Shown: positions 42,702-52,048, counted from the stretch's first letter. The stretch is 64,000 bases of DNA from DASXAI01 sp963728985 (GCA_963728985.1 CAVSME010000009.1:1-64000); one strand, 5' to 3'. The notes: generated by a model not told the origin, from the letters alone. Numbers and translations are program-made.

Positions 42702-43529
42702 ATGGCCTACACGCTCTCTGGTCTGGACAACAAGGTCGCCGTCGTCACCGGTGGCGGCCGGATGCGCTCGATCGGCCGCCCGATCGCCGTCGCCCTCGCC
42801 AAGGCCGGCTGCGACATCGTGCTGACCGGTACCGGCCGCTCACCGGACCGCTACCCCGACGACGAGAAGGCCGCCGGCTGGCGCGACATCGAGTCGGTGG
42901 CCGACGAGGTGCGAGCCGAGGGGCGCCGCGCCCTCGCCGTCGTGTCGGACGTGGCCGACCTCGACGCCGTCGAAGCGCTGGCCGACCAGACGCTGAAGGA
43001 GTTCGGTCGCGTCGACATCGTCGTGAACAACGCCGGCGCGGCGCGCGGCGAGGACCGCAAGCCCGTGATCGATCTCGACCCTGCGCAGTGGCGCACGGTG
43101 ATCGACGTCAACCTCACGGGGTCGTTCCTGATGTCGAAGGTGTTCGGGCGCCACCTGGTCGCCTCGGGCAAGGGCGGGTCGATCGTCAACATCTCGTCGA
43201 TCGCCGGCAAGAAGCTCAGCCCGAGCACGTCGGCGTACGCGGCGTCGAAGGCCGGTCTGCAGGCGCTGACAGCGTGCATGGCCCAGGAGGTGGCGCCGCA
43301 GGGCGTGCGGGTCAACGCCATCTGCCCCGGCGTCATCGACACGTCGCGCATGGACGATCTCGGGCGGGGCGAGGTGTGGGAGCAGGTGATCCAGGACCTC
43401 ATCCCGATGGGGCGCGCCGGCACCGGCGAGGACATCGCTCACATCGTGGTGTACCTGTGCTCCGACGAAGGCTCGTGGGTCACGGGCCAGTCGTGGAACG
43501 TCGACGGCGGCACCGTCGTGCAGCACTAG
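42702..43529 (+). CDS. SDR family oxidoreductase
   Basis: Predicted 275 aa. Rossmann start VAVVTGGGRMRSIGRPIA, NNAG motif (VNNAGAARG), catalytic Ser in IVNISSIAGKK and YAASKAG. The P-x-x-x-K/late GTVVQH end is the usual SDR finish. Oxidises or reduces a hydroxyl on an intermediate of the neighbouring pathway (inferred from operon order with the HpaB-like gene). Confidence 0.92.
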   Translation: MAYTLSGLDNKVAVVTGGGRMRSIGRPIAVALAKAGCDIVLTGTGRSPDRYPDDEKAAGWRDIESVADEVRAEGRRALAVVSDVADLDAVEALADQTLKEFGRVDIVVNNAGAARGEDRKPVIDLDPAQWRTVIDVNLTGSFLMSKVFGRHLVASGKGGSIVNISSIAGKKLSPSTSAYAASKAGLQALTACMAQEVAPQGVRVNAICPGVIDTSRMDDLGRGEVWEQVIQDLIPMGRAGTGEDIAHIVVYLCSDEGSWVTGQSWNVDGGTVVQH

Positions 43530-43567
43530 CCGGGCACTCCACCGTGGGAGCGCCCGCCGGAACGTGA

Positions 43568-43877
43568 TCAGCTGTTGTCGAGCAGGTTGACGCGATGGGC
43601 GCTCACCTGCACGGACTGGATCTCGACGGGTCCACCGAGATCGGCCAGCGACCCCGTGCGGCAGATCAGATCGGCCGTCGTGCCATCCGCGATAGCGCCG
43701 GGCACGGAAACGGTGCGCCTCGCCGGTGGCATCTGGCGTCGCCACCTGCCGGGAGACGCCCGCCGACCGGGACGCACCATCGGCGCCCCACGCCAGTCCC
43801 GTCGTGGCGAGCACGGCCGCCACGGCCGCAGCCGTCGAGGCGGTGAGGGCGCGCCCCCGCCGCTTGTGCTGATCCAT
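43568..43877 (-). pseudogene. Small secreted protein, frameshifted
   Basis: ATG 43877 starts a clear signal peptide (DQHKRRGRALTASTAAAVAA..LATTGLAWG), and the frame changes near 43710 so that VSVPGAIADGTTADLICRTG and VEIQSVQVSAHRVNLLDNS follow. Dropping one base gives a 102-aa exported protein with beta strands and one Cys. No family recognised; support is the signal peptide and the shared tail. Confidence 0.5.
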
Positions 43878-43956
43878 GGACCGATCTCCTCCCGATCGTG
43901 AGGCCTCACGCCGGAGGCCTCCGCTTCGATCGGGACGTTCCCGTCAGGATGTAGGG

Positions 43957-44844
43957 CTACTCGCGGGGCGTTCCGCTGGCAGTGAGCTCGCCGACGTACG
44001 TCGGCTGCGGGGCCACCCAGCCCCAGTCCATCGGGTCGGACTCGTCAGCGCCCTCGCCGTAAGGACCCTGCACGCCGCCGAGTGAGCGCCAGACCTTGAA
44101 CCCGAGCAGCTCGCGCAGCTCGGGCGACGCCGCTTCCACCACGCTCGTCGGCGTGGAGAACGTCCAGTTCTCCTGCGGCCGTAGGAACGGCTTCCCGTAG
44201 GCCGCCAAGATGGCGTGGCGCACCTCGTCGGTCGTGCGGTTCGCACCGATCGAGTGCCACACCCGGCTCTCCATCACCAGTGCCGAACCGGCCGGTCCCG
44301 TGACGGAGACGGCACCGGCGGCGAACGCGTCGGCGTCGAGCTCCCGTCGGCTGCGCCGGTGGCTGCCGGGGACCACCAGGGTGGCGCCGTTGTCCTCGGT
44401 GAAGTCGTCGAGCATGTAGATCACGTTGCACACGACCGGCCACGGCGTGCTGGCGGGCATGTAGATCTGATCGGTGTGCGCACCGCCGCCGGGTGCCCCT
44501 GGACCGATGGCGTTGCCCGAGTAGCTGAACATGGTGAGGTCGGGCCCGAGCACGTGACGGGCGTAGGAGAGCGCCCGCGGGTGCACGACGAGGTCGCGGA
44601 AGACCTGTCCCTTCGACACCAAGCCGAACGTGTACTGGACCGGGCCGGTGCCGTCGCTGTGCCCCCGTCGCGGGCCGAGGCCGGCGGCCCGCTCGCCCGC
44701 CAGTTGCTCCACCAGGCGCCGGCGCACGGCCGCCACTTCGGTGGAGGAGAGCATGTCGGGCACGACGGCGACCCCGAACTCGTCGATGCTGGCCCGCACC
44801 TCGTCGTCGTTGGTCGTGGGCGAAGGCAGGACTGCCGCGGTCAT
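43957..44844 (-). CDS. Phytanoyl-CoA dioxygenase (PhyH) family protein
   Basis: Predicted 295 aa, 2-oxoglutarate/Fe(II)-dependent oxygenase. FGVAVVPDMLSSTEV begins the fold; AHTDQIYMP (iron His and Asp), VWHSIGANRTTDEVRHAI (distal His and 2-oxoglutarate Arg). Hydroxylates an alkyl acid, ectoine or alkaloid-type substrate. Gene order with the two genes downstream (SnoaL, crotonase) suggests a common operon. Confidence 0.9.
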   Translation of the reverse strand: MTAAVLPSPTTNDDEVRASIDEFGVAVVPDMLSSTEVAAVRRRLVEQLAGERAAGLGPRRGHSDGTGPVQYTFGLVSKGQVFRDLVVHPRALSYARHVLGPDLTMFSYSGNAIGPGAPGGGAHTDQIYMPASTPWPVVCNVIYMLDDFTEDNGATLVVPGSHRRSRRELDADAFAAGAVSVTGPAGSALVMESRVWHSIGANRTTDEVRHAILAAYGKPFLRPQENWTFSTPTSVVEAASPELRELLGFKVWRSLGGVQGPYGEGADESDPMDWGWVAPQPTYVGELTASGTPRE

Positions 44845-44857
44845 CGATCCTCCTCGG

Positions 44858-45274
44858 CTACTCGATGCTGATGTGGCGGTCCTGGAAGAGCCAGCGCCCG
44901 TCCACCTTGCGGAGGTTGTCGCGGTACATGCCCGTGCTCAGGATGACGGGCGGGCGGTTGCGGCCCACCGACATCGCCATCAGGTAGCAGCGCATCGTGG
45001 CGGTGTCGCCGTCGATGTCGATGTCGAGGTTCCAGTTCCAGTGCCGGGCATGGCCCTTGGCGGTGGCGTAGTGCCGCGTGGCGTAGGCGAGCAGCGCGGC
45101 CGTGCCCTCGTGCCGACCGCCCATCGGGCTGCCTTCCGGCACGCCGACGCACTCGAACGTGCCGTCGGGCGTGAAGCAGGCGGCCCACGTCTCGGCCTCG
45201 CCGAAGTCGATGGCGAAGTTGTAGCGGGTCAACAGCTGGCGGATCGCTTCGGCATCGTCGGCGCTGGGTGTCAT
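44858..45274 (-). CDS. SnoaL-like NTF2-fold protein
   Basis: Predicted 138 aa: AIRQLLTRYNFAIDFGEAET, FTPDGTFECVGVPEGSP and YRDNLRKVDGRWLFQDRHIS are typical SnoaL-4 type proteins, often fused or linked to ring-modifying enzymes. Between the PhyH gene and the crotonase, same direction. Function not known for the subgroup. Confidence 0.88.
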   Translation of the reverse strand: MTPSADDAEAIRQLLTRYNFAIDFGEAETWAACFTPDGTFECVGVPEGSPMGGRHEGTAALLAYATRHYATAKGHARHWNWNLDIDIDGDTATMRCYLMAMSVGRNRPPVILSTGMYRDNLRKVDGRWLFQDRHISIE

Positions 45275-45289
45275 CTACGGGTCTCCCTG

Positions 45290-46040
45290 TCAGGACTTGT
45301 ACGGATCGCCCTCGAGGCGGCCGAGCGCGTTCAGCGCGCCGCGGTAGCGGAACATCGCCCCGAGACCCATCACCTCGAGGTCGGTGTTGAGGGCCTCCTT
45401 GTTGTTGCGCTGGCCGCCCGGCGGCACCGCCGCGCACTCGGCAGCGATGGCATCGACGGTGACGGCGGAGATCCTTCGGCGGCACGGACATGCTCACGAG
45501 GCCGATGCGCTCGGCCTCCTGACCGTCGATGGTGCGCCCGGTGAGCAACAGGTAGCGCGCCTTCTTGGGGCCGAGCAGCACCTGCCACAGCGGCATGCTG
45601 CTGACCCCGCCGAGCTTCACGACCGGATGGCCGAGCACGGCATCGTGGGCGGCCACGGAGATGTCGCACAGCATCTGGAGGTAGCAACCGGCGGCGAGGG
45701 CGTGCCCCTGCACCTGGGCGATCGTGGGCTTCGGGCAGTCCCAGATGCGCTTGTACCGGTTCTCGATGCCGCGCAGGCGCTCGAGGCTGTTGCCGACCGT
45801 CCAGCCCTCGTCGGGGGCGGTGATGTAGTAGCTGCCCTTCAGGTCGTAGCCCGAGCAGAACGACGGCCCGGCCCCGGCCAGCACGACGGCGTGCACATCG
45901 GGATCGGCCTCGGCGGCGGCGAAGGCCACGTCGAGATCGTCCAGGAGCTGGTGGTTCAGGGCGTTGCGCCGCTCCGGGCGGTTCAGCACCACCCGGGCCA
46001 CGTGGCCGTCGACGTGGTAGAGCACCGTTGCCAGTTCCAC
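45290..46040 (-). pseudogene. Enoyl-CoA hydratase/isomerase (crotonase), one frameshift
   Basis: Crotonase marks: VVLNRPERRNALNHQLLDDL, AGAGPSFCSGYDLKG (oxyanion hole 1), KPTIAQVQGHALAAGCYLQM (second). The frame shifts after SVPPK near 45471, continuing ISAVTVDAIAAE with the end GDPYKS at 45290-45292. Dropping one base gives about 249 aa. Adds water to enoyl-CoA or isomerises it; active Glu positions are not confirmed. ATG 46040 lies within a divergent promoter region facing the intradiol dioxygenase. Confidence 0.88.
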
Positions 46041-46159
46041 GCCGCCACTCTCGCAGCTCCACTCCGGCGGCGGGAAAATGGGGAGCGGCTCACGCGTTCA
46101 CAGGGAACGCCCAGGTGGCTCTGAGCCTGGGCGGCGATCCGGAAACGAGGCTGGACGCC

Positions 46160-47044
46160 ATGGAAGACGAACTCCACGACGACGACCACGACCGGGGTCT
46201 CGCCTTCGACCTCTCGACCCTGCTGAACCGCCGGCGGGCCTTGCAGCTCTTCGGCGGCGCCGGCCTCCTGGCCCTGGTCGGGTGCGCGTCCAAGGGCGGT
46301 TCGGCGAGCACGGCCACCACCGCCGCCGCGTCGAGCGCCACCAGCGCCACGACGGCCGCCAGCACGGCGACGACCGCCGCCGCGGCGACCACCGCCACCG
46401 GCGCCGCCGGCACCGACACCTCCACGCCCATCCCGGAGGAGACGGCCGGGCCCTACCCCGGCGACGGCTCCAACGGCCCGAACATCCTCACCCAGAGCGG
46501 CATCGTGCGCAGCGACATCCGGTCCAGCTTCGGCTCGACCAGCGGCCTGGCTCAGGGCGTGCCCCTCACCATCCAGCTCCAGGTCCTCGACACCGCCAAC
46601 GGGTCGGCCCCGATGGCCGGTGCGGCCGTCTACCTCTGGCACTGCGACATCGACGGCCGGTACTCGATGTACTCGCAGGGCGTCACCAACGAGAACTACC
46701 TGCGCGGCGTGCAGGAGACGGACAGCAACGGCAAGGTCAGCTTCACGAGCATCTTCCCCGCTGCGTACTCCGGCCGCTGGCCCCACATCCACTTCGAGGT
46801 GTACCCCAGCCTGGCCGAGGCGACGAAGGCCGGCACCAAGCTGACCACGTCCCAGATGGCGCTGCCCGAGGAGACGTGCGACCTCGTCTACGCCACCGAT
46901 GGCTACAACCAGAGCGTGCGCAACCTGAGCCAGACCTCTCTCGCCACCGACATGGTGTTCCGCGACGGCTGGGACCAAGAGCTCGGCACGATCACGGGCA
47001 CGATCGACAGCGGCCTCATGGCGACGCTTGTGGTACCCGTCTGA
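46160..47044 (+). CDS. Intradiol ring-cleavage dioxygenase, exported lipoprotein
   Basis: Predicted 294 aa. After a short N-tail, NRRRALQLFGGAGLLALVGC is a Tat-like twin-arginine signal with a lipobox Cys. A Ser/Thr/Ala-rich spacer of about 45 residues leads to the catalytic domain, which has WHCDIDGRYSMY (iron Tyr) and the WPHIHFEVY (two His ligands) motif. Family enzymes cleave catechols or protocatechuate between the hydroxyls; here it would act outside the cytoplasmic membrane. ATG 46160 is the first Met of the frame preceding the signal. Single gene, convergent with the LLM gene. Confidence 0.88.
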   Translation: MEDELHDDDHDRGLAFDLSTLLNRRRALQLFGGAGLLALVGCASKGGSASTATTAAASSATSATTAASTATTAAAATTATGAAGTDTSTPIPEETAGPYPGDGSNGPNILTQSGIVRSDIRSSFGSTSGLAQGVPLTIQLQVLDTANGSAPMAGAAVYLWHCDIDGRYSMYSQGVTNENYLRGVQETDSNGKVSFTSIFPAAYSGRWPHIHFEVYPSLAEATKAGTKLTTSQMALPEETCDLVYATDGYNQSVRNLSQTSLATDMVFRDGWDQELGTITGTIDSGLMATLVVPV

Positions 47045-47065
47045 CGCGACCGCGGGAGGTCAACT

Positions 47066-47130
47066 GCCGCCGCAGTGCGGCGGCGGGGCTGCCGGCCGCA
47101 GGATTGTCCGAAGCGCAGCGAGTCAGGAGC
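47066..47130 (+). repeat. Repeat D, copy 2
   Basis: Palindrome GCCGCCGCA-G-TGCGGCGGC, then GGGGCTGCCG, GGATTGTCCGA, AAGCGCAGCGAGTCAGGAG. Same plan as 36088-36152; the palindrome differs by paired changes. Confidence 0.75.
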
Positions 47131-47164
47131 CGGCGGAAGCGGAGCGGACGAAGGCGACGAAGAT

Positions 47165-48091
47165 TCAGCCGACGCCTGGCGCCACGTCCGTCATGAAGCG
47201 CTCCATGGCGCCGGCACGCCCGGCCTGACCGCCGGACGCGACGGGATCGAAGAGGATGTGCGTGACGCCGATCCCCTGCCAGTGCCCGATCGTGTCCAGC
47301 ATCTGCTCCTTCGACCCGGCCACCGACTTGGCCGGTGGCATCTTCCCTTCGGGATCGAGGTAGAGCCGGATCGACAGTTGGACGCTGGACGGATCTCGGC
47401 CCCCGGCCTTCAGCAGCTCCTGGATGCGCGTCCACGCAGCGCGGACGTCCTCGAGCGGCTCGAAGGCGGCATGGAAGGCAGCGCCGAAGCGGGCGGTGCG
47501 CCGGTAGGCCGCTTCGGTGTTGCCGCCGACCCAGATCGGCACGGGCGACTGCACGGGCTTGGGCTCGAACCCCACCGGCGGGAACTTGTAGTACTCCCCG
47601 TCGTAGGAGGGGTTCGGGTCGGTGAACAGGCGCTCGAACACCTCCAGTTGCTCGTCGCTGCGCTTGCCGCGGTGGTCGTACGGCATACCGAGGACGTCGA
47701 ACTCCTCCTGCATCCAGCCCACGCCGACGCCGAGGATGAGGCGGCCACCCGAGACCACATCGAGCGAGGCGAGGGCCTTGGCCGTCAGCACCGGCGGCCG
47801 GTACGGGAGGATGAGCACGGTGGTGCCCAGCCGGAGGCGCTCGGTGCAGCCGGCCACGAAGAACATGGTGCCGATGGGATCGATCCACGGCATGTTCTGC
47901 GGCGCCGGGAACGAACCGTCGGGCGTGTACGGGTACTTCGACGAGATGTCAGCGGGCCAGGCGATGTGGTCGCTGACCCAACCCGAGTGGTAGCCGAGCT
48001 CCTCGGCGCGCTGCGCGAACGAGATCAGCCCGTCGCGCCCCGCCTGCGCGCCCATGTGTGGAAGGTGAATGCCCCAGTCCATGCCGGCCAT
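47165..48091 (-). CDS. LLM-class F420-dependent oxidoreductase
   Basis: Predicted 308 aa. DWGIHLPHMGAQ, RAEELGYHSGWVSDHIAWP and GGRLILGVGVGWMQEEF with the YDHRGKRSDEQLEVFERLF helix are typical of actinobacterial LLM enzymes with F420. Substrate unknown. Precedes no other gene; the CaiB genes lie upstream in the same direction with a 25-base gap, so they may be one operon. Confidence 0.92.
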   Translation of the reverse strand: MAGMDWGIHLPHMGAQAGRDGLISFAQRAEELGYHSGWVSDHIAWPADISSKYPYTPDGSFPAPQNMPWIDPIGTMFFVAGCTERLRLGTTVLILPYRPPVLTAKALASLDVVSGGRLILGVGVGWMQEEFDVLGMPYDHRGKRSDEQLEVFERLFTDPNPSYDGEYYKFPPVGFEPKPVQSPVPIWVGGNTEAAYRRTARFGAAFHAAFEPLEDVRAAWTRIQELLKAGGRDPSSVQLSIRLYLDPEGKMPPAKSVAGSKEQMLDTIGHWQGIGVTHILFDPVASGGQAGRAGAMERFMTDVAPGVG

Positions 48092-48116
48092 CTTGTCGGA
48101 CGCCGGCGCGGACCAC

Positions 48117-49325
48117 CTACTGGGCGCTCAGGGCCTCCTGGTGCTCGCCGAGCAGCGGCGCCCGACGCGCCGACCAGGGCGTGCCCGTGAACCGGTAGGG
48201 CGCACCGGGGTAGGTGAAGCTGCGGCCGAGCTCCGGGTGCTCGATCTCGACCGGGAAGCCGCGCTCGACGAAGTGAGGATCGGCCAGTGCTTCGGCGGGT
48301 GTGTAGATGACACCGGTGGCGATGCCGATGCGTTGCGTCTCCACGAAGAAGTCGTAGGCGTCGAGGTTCTCGGCGAGGAACCACAGGACGTCTCGCGCCG
48401 CCGTGAAGATCTCGGCCACGACGGGGTCCACCTCGATGTCGGCGAAGCTGATCGACTCCCGCTCGGCGCCGAGCTCCAAGAGGACCGACTGCGGGAACTC
48501 GTCGCGCAGACCCTTGCGGTCGAGGAGGTCCAGGACCTTGGCGAACTCGGCCGGTGTCCGCGGCGGCACGCCGGTGTTGGCGTAGTGACCGTCCCGGCAC
48601 CGCGCCTGCGTCGGCGGGCTCACGACGTGGAGGGCATGGCGACCGGTCTGGCGCTGCACCTCGGCGCCCGTAGCGAGGTAGCCGTACGTGGCCATCTCCG
48701 TCGTGACGTTGCTAGCGGCGTGCATGCTGACATCGATGTGTTGGCCCGCACCCGTCTCCTCGCGGTGCAGCAGCGCGATCAGCACCGACATGACGGCCCA
48801 GTGGCAGGCGGCGTGGTACCCCTGGTTGCCGCCGCCCCGCACGGGTGGAAGCTCGTGGTCGTCGTAGCCGCAGCTCCACACCGGACCCGCCTCGGCCATC
48901 ACGGTCAGCTCCGTCGTCGGTTCGTGAGAGCGCGGCGACGCCTGGCCGAACGGCGTGATCGAGACCATCACCAGCTTCGGGTTGATGGCGGACAGCGCGT
49001 CCCACCCGAGTCCGGCGGCCTCGACCACCCCCGGCGCCTCGGCCTCGATGAGGACGTCGGCACCGGCGACAAGGGCGTGGAGGGCATCGCGATCAGCGTC
49101 GCGGTCCGCCACGACGCCGCGCTTGGACGTGTTGTAGTACCACCACCAGAGGCTGCGCTCCGGACCCGGCTCGTCGTCGACGAACGGACCGTAGGAACGC
49201 TGGACGGACCCGCCCGGCGGCTCGACCAGCACGACGTCGGCGCCCATGTCGGCCAGCAGCTTGCCCGCCCACGCACCCCGCTCGTGGGACAGCTCCACGA
49301 CGCGGACGCCGTCGAGGGGGCCCAT
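48117..49325 (-). CDS. CaiB/BaiF CoA-transferase family III
   Basis: Predicted 402 aa. LDGVRVVELSHERGAWAGKLLADMGADVV is the first strand set; the catalytic Asp is probably in GQHIDVSMHAA. Members move CoA between carboxylates (carnitine, bile acid, succinate). The start overlaps the stop of the upstream paralogue by one base (TGATG), so they are coupled and probably form a heteromeric enzyme. Confidence 0.9.
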   Translation of the reverse strand: MGPLDGVRVVELSHERGAWAGKLLADMGADVVLVEPPGGSVQRSYGPFVDDEPGPERSLWWWYYNTSKRGVVADRDADRDALHALVAGADVLIEAEAPGVVEAAGLGWDALSAINPKLVMVSITPFGQASPRSHEPTTELTVMAEAGPVWSCGYDDHELPPVRGGGNQGYHAACHWAVMSVLIALLHREETGAGQHIDVSMHAASNVTTEMATYGYLATGAEVQRQTGRHALHVVSPPTQARCRDGHYANTGVPPRTPAEFAKVLDLLDRKGLRDEFPQSVLLELGAERESISFADIEVDPVVAEIFTAARDVLWFLAENLDAYDFFVETQRIGIATGVIYTPAEALADPHFVERGFPVEIEHPELGRSFTYPGAPYRFTGTPWSARRAPLLGEHQEALSAQ

Positions 49326-50611
49326 CAGATGACCCCGTCGGCGGCGAGCCGCCCGATCTCGGCGGTGGTCAGCCCGAGCACCTCGCTGTACACGCGCTCG
49401 TTGTCCTCACCCAGCACCGGCCCACCTCGGTCGAGCTGCCAATCGGTGGCCGACAGGTGCACCGGCAGGCCATCGACCCGGACCGGGCCGTGCTTGGTGT
49501 GGGTGACGGTCGGCCACAGGCCCCACGCCCTGGTCTCGGGATCGACGTCGCAGCGTTCGCTGGGGCGCGTGACCGGCGCGCACGGCACGCCCGCGAGCCG
49601 AACCTTGGCCACCAGCTCGTCGCGATCCTGCCGGCGGGTCCACGCCGCCAGCTGCTCGTCCAGCTCCTCCTGGTCGTCGAGGCGGCCGGCGAGCGCCGCC
49701 AGCGCGTCCTCCTTCGCCCAGGGTTCGCCGACGACGGTGGCCAGCGCGCTCCAGTCGTCGTCGTGACGGCAAGCGATGGCCACCCAGCTGTCGGCGTCGC
49801 GCGCCGGGTAGACGCCGTGGGGCGCCATCGCCGGCGACGAGCTGCGATTCGAGTGGACGGCGCCTTCGGCCCGCTCGTCGCGACCGTTCACCACGGCATC
49901 GAGGATGTCAGGCCCCGTCAGTGAGATGGCGGCCTCGGCACAGGCCAGGTCGACCCACTGCCCCTCGCCCGTGCGCCGCTGGTGGTAGAGCGCGGCAAGG
50001 AGGGCGATGGCCATCACGTAACCACCGGTGTGGTCCATGTACGAGTAGCCCCAGCCGGCCGGCTCCTGACCGGGCAGGCCAGACGTGTGGGTCAGCCCGC
50101 CGACGGCCTGGGCGATCGGGCCCCACGACTTGAACGGGCGGTACGGGCCGGTCTGGCCGAAGCCACAGTTCGACACGTAGACGACGTCAGGTCGGATCTC
50201 CTTGAGCCGCTCGTAGCCGAAGCCGAGCCGTTCCATCACGCCAGCAGCGAAGTTCTCGGTGACGGCGTTGGAGACGCGCACGAGGTCGGTCAGCAGCTCC
50301 TTGCCGCGCTCGGTGCGCAGGTTCAGCGTGATGCCGAGCTTCTCGACGTTGTGGTTGTTGAATCCGGAACCACCATCAGGGCTGCGATCGCCGTTGATGT
50401 ACGGCCCGATCTGCCGGACGATGTCCCACAGGCCGCGCGTCACCGGATCCTCGATGCGGATCACCTGCGCGCCGAACGCCGCCAGCACTCGCGTGGCACC
50501 CGCCCCGGCCAGCTGCCCGGACAGATCGCAGATGCGAATGTGGCGGAGCGCGCCGTCGTGGCGTGACGCGTTGCCCCACGGGGCGGCGGGCGGGGTCGAG
50601 TTGGCGCTCAC
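49325..50611 (-). CDS. CaiB/BaiF CoA-transferase family III, paralogue
   Basis: Predicted 428 aa. LRHIRICDLSGQLAGAGATRVLAAFGAQVI begins it; EGQWVDLACAEAAISLTG carries the likely catalytic Asp. Same family as the next gene but only moderately similar, as in two-subunit CoA-transferases. First of the coupled pair. Confidence 0.9.
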   Translation of the reverse strand: MSANSTPPAAPWGNASRHDGALRHIRICDLSGQLAGAGATRVLAAFGAQVIRIEDPVTRGLWDIVRQIGPYINGDRSPDGGSGFNNHNVEKLGITLNLRTERGKELLTDLVRVSNAVTENFAAGVMERLGFGYERLKEIRPDVVYVSNCGFGQTGPYRPFKSWGPIAQAVGGLTHTSGLPGQEPAGWGYSYMDHTGGYVMAIALLAALYHQRRTGEGQWVDLACAEAAISLTGPDILDAVVNGRDERAEGAVHSNRSSSPAMAPHGVYPARDADSWVAIACRHDDDWSALATVVGEPWAKEDALAALAGRLDDQEELDEQLAAWTRRQDRDELVAKVRLAGVPCAPVTRPSERCDVDPETRAWGLWPTVTHTKHGPVRVDGLPVHLSATDWQLDRGGPVLGEDNERVYSEVLGLTTAEIGRLAADGVI

Positions 50612-50716
50612 GCGGCCACACCTTCGGTCACCAGAGCCATGCCGTCCTCCGATCTCCCAGGTCCGGTCCCAACCCCGGCCGGCCGTCCGCGGGAGCGTAC
50701 CGCCGGCCCCGTTCCG

Positions 50717-51427
50717 TCACGAAGTAGGGCCGAAGCGCTCGACCCGGATCTGCTCCGCCGGCACGCCCGCACCCACGAGGAGATCGCTGGCGGCGTCGGC
50801 GAAGGCGGGCGAGCCACAGACATAGGCGGTGGCGTCGGGCACGATGAGATCGGCGAGGTCGGCGGTGGCCAGCCGCCCGGCCGGGCGCGACGATGTGGGC
50901 GGCGCGACGCGGCTGTAGACGATGGTCGTCTCCGGACCAGGCAGCTCGTCGCGGAAGTAGAGGTCCTCGGGGCGCCGGGCCGACACGACGACGCGCAGCA
51001 GTTCGGCGCGCCCGGTGCGGCGGGCCAGGCGGAGCATGGCCATGAGCGGCACCACGCCGGATCCGCCGCCGACCAGCAGCGCCGGTGTGTCCCCGCTCCA
51101 CACGAACCACCGCCCGATCGGTCCCCGCACCTCCAGCTCGTCGCCTACCTCCACGACATCGTGGAGGTAGCTGGAGACCTCGCCGTCCTCCAGCCGTTCC
51201 ACTGTCAGCTCGATCTCCGCGCCGCCGTCGGGCGCCGACGCCACCGAGTACGAGCGGGACGCGGTGTAGCCGTCGGGAGCGGTGAGGCGCACGACGTAGT
51301 GCTGGCCGGCCAGGTGGGGCGACGGCGACGGCAGCACGAGGCGAAACGTCTTGGCCGACGGCGTCTCCTCCCGCACGGCCATGACCGTGGCCGTCTGCCA
51401 GAGCAGGCGGGGCGGCGCGTCGGTCAC
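50717..51427 (-). CDS. Flavin-type ferredoxin/oxidoreductase reductase
   Basis: Predicted 236 aa. FAD-binding barrel with the ASRSYSVASAP motif (R-x-Y-S) and NAD(P)H domain with GPIGRWFVW, LLVGGGSGVVPLMAML and YVCGSPAFADAASDLL. No 2Fe-2S domain. Its start is 9 bases after the molybdoenzyme stop, so the pair is cotranscribed and it probably supplies electrons to that enzyme (inferred). Confidence 0.88.
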   Translation of the reverse strand: MTDAPPRLLWQTATVMAVREETPSAKTFRLVLPSPSPHLAGQHYVVRLTAPDGYTASRSYSVASAPDGGAEIELTVERLEDGEVSSYLHDVVEVGDELEVRGPIGRWFVWSGDTPALLVGGGSGVVPLMAMLRLARRTGRAELLRVVVSARRPEDLYFRDELPGPETTIVYSRVAPPTSSRPAGRLATADLADLIVPDATAYVCGSPAFADAASDLLVGAGVPAEQIRVERFGPTS

Positions 51428-51436
51428 CTGGTCGCC

Positions 51437-52048
51437 CTAGTCGCCCTGGTAGCGCTGCTCGAGCCAGGGGTCGCCGCGGTCGTGGTAGCCGTTGCGCTCC
51501 CAGAAGCCCTGCTCGTCGTGATCGAGCAGGCGCAGGCCAGCCACGAACTTGGCGCTCTTCCAGAAGTAGAGGTGCGGCACCAGCAGGCGGGCGGGGCCGC
51601 CGTGCTCGGGTACGAGCGGCTGGCCCTCGTAGTCCCACACGACCCACGCCTTGCCGTTGGTGACGTCGTCGAGCGGCAGGTTGGTGGTGTAGCCGGTGTG
51701 GCTGAAGGCGAGCACGTGGGTGGCGGTGGGCAGCGGCCGGGCGGCGGCGAGCAGCGTGTCGACGGACACCCCGCTGAAGTGCACGTCGAACTTCGACCAC
51801 GTGGTGACGCAGTGGATGTCGCCGGCGAACTCCGACGGCGGCAGGGCGTGGATCTCCTCCCACGTCCATGACACCGGCTGCTCGACCAGGCCCTCCACCC
51901 GGAACGTCCACGTCGCCGTGTCGAGCCGCGGTGTGACCTCGGCGGTGAGCACGGGCCACGTGTTCCCGGTGTCGTACTGGCCAGGTGGCAGCCGCTCGTT
52001 GCGAGGACTGCGAGCCCGGCCGAAGAAGCCTCGGGTCGTTCCGGCCAT
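51437..52048 (-). CDS. Sulfite-oxidase-fold molybdopterin oxidoreductase
   Basis: Predicted 203 aa, short for the fold. GLVEQPVSWTWEEIHALPPSEF, DIHCVTTWSKFDVHFSGVS (Moco-ligating Cys) and TTNLPLDDVTNGKAWVVWDYEG are typical of the YedY/MsrP-like soluble members. Lacks a signal peptide and heme domain. It reduces or oxidises a sulfoxide or similar group in the cytoplasm; partner reductase downstream. Divergent from the MFS gene. Confidence 0.88.
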   Translation of the reverse strand: MAGTTRGFFGRARSPRNERLPPGQYDTGNTWPVLTAEVTPRLDTATWTFRVEGLVEQPVSWTWEEIHALPPSEFAGDIHCVTTWSKFDVHFSGVSVDTLLAAARPLPTATHVLAFSHTGYTTNLPLDDVTNGKAWVVWDYEGQPLVPEHGGPARLLVPHLYFWKSAKFVAGLRLLDHDEQGFWERNGYHDRGDPWLEQRYQGD

